From the NCBI RefSeq assembly GCF_019039105.1, contig NZ_JAHPIV010000003.1, forward strand, positions 136,190 through 200,189: 64,000 bases of DNA, in the 5' to 3' direction. Below, one piece after another: positions 57,605 to 64,000 of the stretch. Source of the DNA: Desertibacillus haloalkaliphilus (GTDB lineage: Bacteria; Bacillota; Bacilli; Bacillales; KJ1-10-99). The first letter of the stretch is position 1. Each line of letters begins with the position of its first letter. A program made the position numbers and the translations under genes. The notes under the pieces were generated by a model. The model was not told the DNA's origin. It worked only from the letters and a program-made list of their open reading frames with translations, and searched no databases.

Positions 57605-59050
57605 ATGCAACAACGATCATTTAAAAAAGTAGTCCTCTCATCAACCTTTGCCACGGGTGTCGCCTTAGCTGCACCAATTGCTGCTGATGCTGCGCTTGGT
57701 GATCAAACCTTGAAAAAAGGGATGACACATGAAGATGTCAAGCAACTACAAGATATCCTAAAGGCAGAAGGTTATTTCACATATCATACATCAACTGGCT
57801 ATTATGGCACGATCACAGAGGAGGCGGTCAAAGCCTTTCAAAAAGAGCACAGAATCCAGCAAACCGGAATTGCTGGCCCGCAAACGCTCGGTGTCCTTCT
57901 TGGCCAAACGGACTCTGCCCCAGCATCAACCGAAGCCCCAATCTCACAAAAACTATTAAAAGCAGGGATGAATAGTGAGGCGGTTAAAGACTTACAACGA
58001 CAATTAACATCGGCCGGCTATTTTAGCGCTGATGTGACGGGTTTCTTCGGACGAGTGACTACATCAGCGGTAAAGGAGTTCCAACGTGATAACGGTTTAA
58101 CTGTCGATGGTGTGGCTGGCCCTCGAACGTTCGCTACACTCGCAGGCAGTCAAGCAGAAACACGAACGGTCGTCTACCAACCGGAAACACAAGTATCTGC
58201 TGGTGCTGTTTATTACGACATGCTCCGCCGCGGCATAAGTGGTGAGCAAGTGAAAGACCTACAAGAGCAACTAAAAGAGCTCGGCTTTTATAATGGTTCG
58301 ATCAGCGGCGAATTTGACAGCCGTACCGAAACAGCGGTGAAAGCATTTCAACGTCAGCAGTCAATCACCGTTGACGGAATCGCAGGACCGCAAACCCTAT
58401 CTGCCTTAGAAGATGCGATCAACCCACCGCCGGAAGTGGAAACGCCTGATTCAAGCCTCTCGATCGGATCACGTGGGCAAGCAGTGACAACACTGCAGCA
58501 ACAATTGCGCCAGCTCGGCATTTTCAAACGCGAACCAACCGGCTATTACGGTGAAATCACAGCAGAAGCCGTGCGGACGTTCCAACGACAAAATGGCTTA
58601 AGTGTGACTGGAACCGTTGATCAGACGACCCAAGGCGCCATTACAGAGCAGGCGATGATTGATCAAGTCGATGACCAAGGTGTCGAGCTTGAGATCCTCG
58701 ATCTTGTCGCTGATGCGGCCGAGTTACTTGGCACACCCTACGTTTGGGGTGGGACGACAACAGATGGATTTGATTGCAGTGGCTTCCTCGTCCATGTGTT
58801 CGATAAGCAAGGCATTAGCCTTCCACGGACGGTCGCTGCTATGTGGGAACGAGGGAAAAATGTGAACTCACCAGCCGTTGGTGATCTTGTTTTCTTTGAA
58901 ACGTACACCGATGGGCCATCACATGCTGGAATCTATATTGGTAATCATCAATTTGTTCATAGTGGATCATCAACTGGAGTGACCGTTAGTAGTCTTGAAA
59001 CGAACTATTGGGATGAACGTTATTTAGGTGTAAAACGAATACATGAATAA
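57605..59050 (+). CDS. Peptidoglycan hydrolase: four PG-binding domains plus NlpC/P60
   Basis: A secreted 481-residue protein. After a signal peptide (about 1-28) come four peptidoglycan-binding type 1 repeats (starting near LKKGMTHEDVKQLQ, LKAGMNSEAVKDLQ, LRRGISGEQVKDLQ and LSIGSRGQAVTTLQ), then an NlpC/P60 domain (about 375-480) with the catalytic Cys in DGFDCSGFL, His in GPSHAGIYIG and a third polar residue in FVHSGS. It should cut the D-Glu to diamino-acid bond of stem peptides. GAGGAGGTAAG precedes ATG 57605. The NlpC/P60 part is closely like that of the partial protein at 63158-64000. Confidence 0.9.
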   Translation: MQQRSFKKVVLSSTFATGVALAAPIAADAALGDQTLKKGMTHEDVKQLQDILKAEGYFTYHTSTGYYGTITEEAVKAFQKEHRIQQTGIAGPQTLGVLLGQTDSAPASTEAPISQKLLKAGMNSEAVKDLQRQLTSAGYFSADVTGFFGRVTTSAVKEFQRDNGLTVDGVAGPRTFATLAGSQAETRTVVYQPETQVSAGAVYYDMLRRGISGEQVKDLQEQLKELGFYNGSISGEFDSRTETAVKAFQRQQSITVDGIAGPQTLSALEDAINPPPEVETPDSSLSIGSRGQAVTTLQQQLRQLGIFKREPTGYYGEITAEAVRTFQRQNGLSVTGTVDQTTQGAITEQAMIDQVDDQGVELEILDLVADAAELLGTPYVWGGTTTDGFDCSGFLVHVFDKQGISLPRTVAAMWERGKNVNSPAVGDLVFFETYTDGPSHAGIYIGNHQFVHSGSSTGVTVSSLETNYWDERYLGVKRIHE

Positions 59051-59102
59051 AGCGTCCGTTTACATGGGGCCCCGCCTTTTTTGAACGGACTATAATAGAA
59101 AG

Positions 59103-59168
59103 AGCTGTTCGAGAAGTGACCGCTCACCTTAGTTTCCTTAAGGTGACGGTTTATCGAACAGCTTTTTT
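59103..59168 (+). terminator. Long hairpin terminator after the NlpC/P60 gene
   Basis: AGCTGTTCGA and TCGAACAGCT form the base, TCACCTTA and TAAGGTGA an inner stem, followed by six Ts. Confidence 0.85.
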
Positions 59169-59387
59169 GATGTTCTCTTCCTTGCTCTGTTTATTTGTTA
59201 CAAACCGTTTACAATTTTCGAAAATAAGTCGATATAACCATCTTTTATTCGAGCAATTGTGATAAAATTTTTATGGATAAAAAACGCTATAACACGCTAG
59301 TTTCGTGAGCTAAGCAAGGAATCTAGGAAACTACATACTTATGTGCTCACCTAGCAGATCTACAATTAAATCTATGTTTAAAAAGAT

Positions 59388-59495
59388 GGCAATGGCTCCG
59401 CACACTACTTTCTAGGAGAAAATCACTCCTAGCGGCTTCACTCATTGCTACGAATTTGTTCAAAAAGGAAACACCACCCTTTTTTGAACAGACTC
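59388..59495 (-). repeat. R2: GCAATG/CGGAGCC structured repeat, inverted copy
   Basis: On the minus strand: GTTCAAAAAAGGG...CCTTTTTGAAC hairpin, CGTAGCAATGAGTGAAGCC, GCTAGGAGTGATTTTCTCCTAG, then GTGCGGAGCCATTGCC. It aligns with R3 at 62995. The gap 59169-59387 otherwise shows no gene. Confidence 0.65.
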
Positions 59496-59531
59496 TAAAA
59501 ATTAAATAATTATCTCGAATGGAGGAAGAGT

Positions 59532-60926
59532 ATGCGGAAATTTGCATTAGTACTTTTCATCGTTTCGCTCGTGGTCTCGCCGTGGGTGCTACCTGATCAA
59601 GCAGATGCAGCAGGCTCATTTAGCGATATTCATCCTGATCACGAAGAGCTTGTGAATCGCTTAGTCGATGCTGGAATTATTACTGGTTACCCTGACGGTA
59701 CATTTCAGCCGAATAAAACGGTCAGCCGTGCAGAAGCGGTAACGATGATTGGCCGAGCGATTGGATTAAATGGTGAGAAGGTGGAAACGGCATTTAGTGA
59801 TGTTCCGAAAGAACACTTCGCATCGGGTTATGTGGCGAATGGAAGTAGTCAAGGGATCATTGCTGGATTTTCCGATGGCATGTTTATGCCGAACGATGGT
59901 GTCACAAGAGCGCAAATGGCGGTGTTCTTATCACGTGCATTTTCGTTAACGGAGACGAGCCAAATTTATTATCGTGACGTCACCTCGAGTACATTTGGGT
60001 ATGCGAGCATCAATCAAGTGACGACGGCGTTGATTGCGACCGGTTATCCTGATGGCACATTTGGTCCTGATAATCCGACGACACGTATTGAATTTGCACA
60101 GTTTATCGCACGAACGCTTTACCCTGAATACCGCGTGGAAGCAGCTCCGCCAACAGACATTAAAGATGAAGAGATGACAAAGGCGGTTGTCTTTAATGCA
60201 CCGAACGGATTAAATGTCCGCTCTGGCCCATCAACATCGTATTCATCGATTGGTCGCCTTGCCAACGGTACAGAGGTTAGCTATCACGGGACGGAAGGCA
60301 TTTGGGCGAAGTTTATTTATAATGGGCGCGAAGCTTACGTATCCACCCATTACTTAAGAGATCCGTCTCAACCGGCATCTGGCCTTAAAGGTCGAACGAT
60401 CGTCGTTGATCCTGGTCACGGTGGGAAGGACCCTGGTGCAGTCGGTTTTGGCTACACTGAAAAAGAAGTCGTCCTAGCTGTTGGTTTGAAGCTTGAGAAG
60501 AAATTAAAAGACGCCGGTGTTAATGTCGTGATGACACGTAAAAATGATGTCTTTCTTGAACTATCGGAACGAGTGGACATCGCACATCAGAACAATGCTG
60601 ATTCCTTTGTTTCACTTCATGCCAATGGAGCTGGTGCGCATGCGGCGAACGGAACGGAAACGTACTGGCAATCCACTAACAGTGCAGCAGAAAGTAAGAA
60701 GCTTGCAGACCAAATTCAAAAGAATCTCATTGCGGAACTAGGCACGAGAGATCGTGGCGTCAAAGAAGGAAACTTCCACGTCATCCGTAATACACGGATG
60801 CCAAGTGTTCTCGTTGAGCTCGGCTTTATTACAAATGAAGAAGAAGCAAGAAAACTAGGTTCTGATAGTTTCCAAGAAAAAGCAGCAGAAGCGATCTTTA
60901 ATGGGATCGTAGAATTTTATAACTAA
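59532..60926 (+). CDS. S-layer-anchored N-acetylmuramoyl-L-alanine amidase
   Basis: A 464-residue surface autolysin. Order: signal peptide (about 1-26, ADAA), three SLH domains (about 28-200; GYPDGTFQPNKTVSRAE and two more), an SH3b domain (about 215-275; NGLNVRSGPSTSYSSIG), and an Amidase_3 domain (about 290-464) with the zinc His in DPGHGGKDPGA, Glu in YTEKE, His in SLHANGAG and Glu in LVELGF. It cuts between N-acetylmuramic acid and L-alanine. SLH domains tie it to secondary wall polymer. GGAGGAAGAG precedes the ATG. Confidence 0.92.
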   Translation: MRKFALVLFIVSLVVSPWVLPDQADAAGSFSDIHPDHEELVNRLVDAGIITGYPDGTFQPNKTVSRAEAVTMIGRAIGLNGEKVETAFSDVPKEHFASGYVANGSSQGIIAGFSDGMFMPNDGVTRAQMAVFLSRAFSLTETSQIYYRDVTSSTFGYASINQVTTALIATGYPDGTFGPDNPTTRIEFAQFIARTLYPEYRVEAAPPTDIKDEEMTKAVVFNAPNGLNVRSGPSTSYSSIGRLANGTEVSYHGTEGIWAKFIYNGREAYVSTHYLRDPSQPASGLKGRTIVVDPGHGGKDPGAVGFGYTEKEVVLAVGLKLEKKLKDAGVNVVMTRKNDVFLELSERVDIAHQNNADSFVSLHANGAGAHAANGTETYWQSTNSAAESKKLADQIQKNLIAELGTRDRGVKEGNFHVIRNTRMPSVLVELGFITNEEEARKLGSDSFQEKAAEAIFNGIVEFYN

Positions 60927-60927
60927 C

Positions 60928-60966
60928 AAAAAATAGTACCTATCACTGCGATAGGTGCTATTTTTA
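60928..60966 (+). terminator. Terminator after the amidase gene
   Basis: AATAGTACCTATC pairs with GATAGGTGCTATT with one G-T type mismatch over a five-base loop, flanked by A and T runs. Confidence 0.85.
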
Positions 60967-61029
60967 TACTTGCATTATAGTATACTAAAGCTAGTAGAAC
61001 GTCTATTTGATAAGTAGGAGGCATACTTT

Positions 61030-62973
61030 TTGAAAACATACAATAGTTATAGACTACTTCTAGCATTAACGTTAGCGTTTCTATTTCTTCCGCTAGCTAG
61101 TCATGCGACGGTTGAAGAGACTCATGTGATTATTCATTTTAATGATGCGATTGATGATGAGGTTGTGATGGAGCATGGTGGAACGATACTTGATACGTTT
61201 ACGCTGATACCGGCATTAACTGCAAGCCTGACACCGGAGTCGATCATAGAGTTAGAGAAACTCGAGGCGATACATACGATTGAAGAGGATGCCATTGTAG
61301 AAGTAAACCAAGCGAGTGTCGATTGGGGAGTGGCGAAAACGAATGCTCCAGCGGTTTGGGACAACGAAGTAACTGGTGAAGGTGTAAAAGTTGCCGTCAT
61401 GGACACAGGGATTGCGACCGATCACCCCGATTTAGAGGTTGCAGGTGGCGCGTCATTTGTTTCCTATACTGGTGATTATGATGATGATCACGGCCATGGC
61501 ACACATGTCGCCGGAATTCTTGCAGCCAATGGCCAGTTAATAGGAATGGCACCAGATGTAGAACTCTATGCGTTAAAAGTATTAGATGACAAAGGCAATG
61601 GATTTCACTCAGGGATTATCCGAGCATTAGAATGGTCCGTTGAACATGAGGTAGATTTGATTAATTTAAGCATGGGTGGGGCAGATTACTCGTCAGCACT
61701 CGAAGCGGCGATCGACCATGCTTATAATGAAGGTATTCTCATTATCGCTGCCGCTGGAAATAGTGGTACTGCAAACGGAGAAGATACAACGACAGAGTAC
61801 CCAGCCAACTTTGACAATGTGATCGCGGTTGCAGCAACCGATAAAGACGATCAGCGAGCAGACTTTTCAGCAACAGGTGATGCTGTTGAAGTAGCAGCTC
61901 CGGGAGTACGCGTTCAGAGTACACATTTAAATGGTGATTACAAACTGATTAGTGGCACATCAATGGCCGCGCCACATGTGACTGGTCATCTTGCCTTATT
62001 AAAACAAGCTCGTGCAGATGTAACGAATAAAGAACTTCGCGAACTTTTACATACACAAACGATTCAGCTTGGCACAGGAGAACGTAACAATCTCTACGGT
62101 TACGGACGAATTGAGTTACCTACTGATTTAACTGTTAAAGAGATTAAGGAACCGTTAGTGCCAGTTGAGCTCAGTGCAGATGTTACAGCGGAAAAAGTAA
62201 CGCTAAACTGGCTACCAACGATAGATCAAGAGAAGGTCGAAGCCTATATCATTTACCGGGATGGCAAGCGAGTCGCTAAGGTTGAGGGAGAACACACTAC
62301 TTATATAGAAGAAATAGAACCTGGCACCTATACGTATGAAGTAAAAACAGTCACTGTAGATCATGGTGAAGTTATCAGTGAACCATTAACTATAGAAGTG
62401 GTAACACCTGAACCCGAGCCATTAGAAGCACCTGACTTCATAGACTTTAATGAAAGAGCTTGGTACGCACCTTATATGACAGCCCTTTACCATCAAGATG
62501 TTATCGGTGGTTTTGAGGACGAAACGATCCGTCCAAATAACGAAATCACTAGAGCAGATGCGACGATCATGCTCGTTCGTGCCCTAGAGCTTAACCCAAC
62601 TGTCAACGAGCAACGCTTTACCGACGTCAGTTCAGCACATTATGCAGCTTCAGCGATTGAAACGGCTGCCGCCCATGAGTTAATCGCAGGGTACAGTGAT
62701 CAAACATTTCAACCGTCAGCCGAGATCACCCGCGGTGAAGTCGCAGTCATCTTAACACGATCTTTTTCACTCTCACCGGTAGAAGCACCACAACGATTTA
62801 CTGATGTAGAGGCAACGTACTTCGGCTCAGCCGCGATCGAGCTTGTAACTTCAGCAACGATTGCCACAGGTTACCCTGATGGTATGTTTCAACCACAAGC
62901 ATCTGTTTCTAGAGCCGAGTTTTCCGCGTTTCTCGCAAGAGCACTTGAACACGAAAAAAGCGAACATCCATAG
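61030..62973 (+). CDS. Subtilisin-family protease with Fn3-like and SLH domains
   Basis: A 647-residue surface protease. Order: signal peptide (about 1-26), I9 propeptide (about 30-100), S8 domain with Asp125 in VAVMDTGIATDHPD, His156 in HGHGTHVAG and Ser311 in SGTSMAAPHVTG, oxyanion Asn in AAAGNSG, an Fn3-like domain (about 375-455), then three SLH repeats (about 465-645). The SLH part should hold it at the wall. The TTG start lies eight bases after TAGGAGG. The terminator stem overlaps its last codons. Confidence 0.92.
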   Translation: MKTYNSYRLLLALTLAFLFLPLASHATVEETHVIIHFNDAIDDEVVMEHGGTILDTFTLIPALTASLTPESIIELEKLEAIHTIEEDAIVEVNQASVDWGVAKTNAPAVWDNEVTGEGVKVAVMDTGIATDHPDLEVAGGASFVSYTGDYDDDHGHGTHVAGILAANGQLIGMAPDVELYALKVLDDKGNGFHSGIIRALEWSVEHEVDLINLSMGGADYSSALEAAIDHAYNEGILIIAAAGNSGTANGEDTTTEYPANFDNVIAVAATDKDDQRADFSATGDAVEVAAPGVRVQSTHLNGDYKLISGTSMAAPHVTGHLALLKQARADVTNKELRELLHTQTIQLGTGERNNLYGYGRIELPTDLTVKEIKEPLVPVELSADVTAEKVTLNWLPTIDQEKVEAYIIYRDGKRVAKVEGEHTTYIEEIEPGTYTYEVKTVTVDHGEVISEPLTIEVVTPEPEPLEAPDFIDFNERAWYAPYMTALYHQDVIGGFEDETIRPNNEITRADATIMLVRALELNPTVNEQRFTDVSSAHYAASAIETAAAHELIAGYSDQTFQPSAEITRGEVAVILTRSFSLSPVEAPQRFTDVEATYFGSAAIELVTSATIATGYPDGMFQPQASVSRAEFSAFLARALEHEKSEHP

Positions 62974-62991
62974 TGGACGTTCGCTTTTCTT
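62955..62991 (+). terminator. Terminator overlapping the subtilase stop
   Basis: AAAAAGCGAACATCCA pairs with TGGACGTTCGCTTTT across TAG, the stop codon itself, with one mismatch. Confidence 0.85.
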
Positions 62992-62994
62992 ATA

Positions 62995-63127
62995 GAGTTT
63001 GTTCAAAAGGGGGGGGTTTTTCCCCGTTTGAACAAACTCGAAGCAATGAGCGGAGCCGCTGCAGGTTTTTAAAAGCCTGCTAGGAGTGTTTTTTCCTAGC
63101 AGGCACGCAGCGAGTGAAGCCATTGCA
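62995..63127 (+). repeat. R3: GCAATG/CGGAGCC structured repeat, between convergent genes
   Basis: A leading hairpin GAGTTTGTTCAAA/TTTGAACAAACTC with CCCC/GGGG inside, then GAAGCAATGAGCGGAGCC, an inner hairpin GCCTGCTAGGA/TCCTAGCAGGC, and GAGTGAAGCCATTGC. It separates the subtilase from the convergent NlpC/P60-SLH gene. Confidence 0.7.
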
Positions 63128-63157
63128 AAAAAACTTTTAAAAAAACACGTACTATTA

Positions 63158-64000
63158 TTAATCTAATTGTAGAGCGTTTGAAACCATTTTTGCAAATTGT
63201 GCTCGGGTTACATCTTCATCTGGTCGGAAGCTACCGTCTCCATAACCAGTAATCACTCGGAATGAGCCAAGTGCATTGACTTCTTCATAAGCACGGTGGT
63301 CAGCAGGAACATCACTGTATGTCACATGGATACGATCTGCTGTTACATCAAATGCTTGAGCGAATAAAAGCGCTACTTCTTCACGTGTGACTGGCTTTTC
63401 AGGTTCAAAGGCTTCAGATGTAAACACGTCTGCAAAGTAGTTGGCATCTGCTGCCGCTTGAATCGATCCCGCTGCCCAATGGTTATTAGGAACATCACTA
63501 TAATTGCTAATGTCAACGTCACGGTCTAAGCCTTGAGCTTTAGCTAGAATCTCAGCTGCTTGTGCACGAGTGACAAGGTCATTCGGTTCAAACAAGCTTT
63601 GATCATATCCGCTAAAAATTCCATCTTTACTTAATTGTTTAATTTCATCATGTGCCCAATGGTGTGCTGGAACGTCATGATACTCTCCAACTGGTAGAGC
63701 TGCTAAAACTTCCGGTTCAGGTTCAACAACCTCAACTTCTTCATCTGCATCATCTAGTACACGCTTCGCACCTAAGTAACGAGGGGCCCAATAGTAGGGG
63801 TCATTAACTGAAGAAATTGTAATACCTCTTGAAGAAGAAGCGTGAATAAATTTATTATCACCAACATATATTCCAGAGTGGGATGGACCTGGTTTGTATG
63901 TTTCAAAGAAAACAAGGTCACCTTTCTTTAATTCTGATTTACTAACGCTTGTCCCAGCGTTGTATTGGTCACTAGCCGTACGTGGTAGTTGAATGCCTGA
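63158..64000 (-). CDS. NlpC/P60-SLH surface protein, C-terminal part (cut by the window)
   Basis: The minus-strand frame is open from the window edge at 64000 to the stop at 63158, giving the last 280 residues. The first 95 are the C-terminal half of an NlpC/P60 domain (SGIQLPRTASDQYNAG, GDLVFFETYKPGPSHSGIYV with the catalytic His, FIHASSSRG), then an acidic linker (DDADEEVEVVEPEPEV) and three SLH repeats (HDVPAHHWAHDEI, SDVPNNHWAAGSI, YSDVPADHRAYEEV). The catalytic Cys lies beyond the window. It is a wall-bound endopeptidase related to the gene at 57605 but with SLH anchoring instead of PG-binding repeats. Confidence 0.88.
   Translation of the reverse strand, partial: SGIQLPRTASDQYNAGTSVSKSELKKGDLVFFETYKPGPSHSGIYVGDNKFIHASSSRGITISSVNDPYYWAPRYLGAKRVLDDADEEVEVVEPEPEVLAALPVGEYHDVPAHHWAHDEIKQLSKDGIFSGYDQSLFEPNDLVTRAQAAEILAKAQGLDRDVDISNYSDVPNNHWAAGSIQAAADANYFADVFTSEAFEPEKPVTREEVALLFAQAFDVTADRIHVTYSDVPADHRAYEEVNALGSFRVITGYGDGSFRPDEDVTRAQFAKMVSNALQLD

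Overview
The window is a continuous piece of chromosome from a Gram-positive, motile, endospore-forming member of the Bacillaceae, most likely an alkaliphile. Gene order follows Bacillus subtilis closely: prmC-spoIIR-ywlB-ywlC-mntP-ywlE-rpiB-ywlG-glyA-upp-atp, then ywzB-ywmB-murAA-spoIID-spoIIQ, then spoIIID-mbl-flhO-flhP and fabZ. The alkaliphile signs are an atpZ gene ahead of atpI, alanines in the c-subunit glycine motif, a lysine eight residues after the essential arginine of the a-subunit, and acidic exported proteins. No tRNA, rRNA, CRISPR or prophage was seen.

Layout. 1-7.6 kb: sporulation signal spoIIR, tRNA t6A synthesis (ywlC), manganese export, arginine phosphatase, an MCP with almost no sensor, rpiB, ywlG and glyA. 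7.6-8.4 kb: an 800-base gap packed with structured repeats. 8.4-13 kb: upp, UDP-GlcNAc 2-epimerase and the exported protease Vpr. 13.3-20.8 kb: the ten-gene ATP synthase operon. 21.2-31.7 kb: an eleven-gene complex I operon (nuoABCDHIJKLMN) without the NADH module nuoEFG, with a NuoC carrying a long Lys/Ala-rich tandem-repeat extension. 31.7-32.6 kb: a second structured repeat island. 32.6-37.5 kb: cell-wall and engulfment genes. 37.7-43 kb: a sodium symporter module with two small membrane proteins, a DUF294 regulator and a DEDDh exonuclease, headed by a good cre site. 43.2-46 kb: a three-part sugar-lipid module. 46.1-49.7 kb: spoIIID-mbl-flhO-flhP-epuA. 50-56.4 kb: c-di-GMP enzymes, a RAYT transposase, fabZ and an exported acidic protein. 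56.5-64 kb: twin acidic lipoproteins and a run of surface proteins with NlpC/P60, amidase, subtilase and SLH domains.

The least explained material lies between genes. One family of about 185 bases (four copies: two ahead of upp, two head-to-head after nuoN) has nested stems kept by paired changes. Two REP-like palindrome families (cores GGGGTCTGACCCC and GGTGCCAGGCACC) crowd gene ends from 31.8 to 54.4 kb, and a RAYT gene sits among the first of them and even takes its stop codon from one. A further GCAATG/CGGAGCC element occurs three times. Two DnaA-box groups lie ahead of ywlC and vpr, which as far as I recall are also DnaA-binding loci in B. subtilis.

Coordinates, motifs and stems were read directly from the sequence. 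Family names rest on remembered conserved motifs and gene order; no database search was possible.
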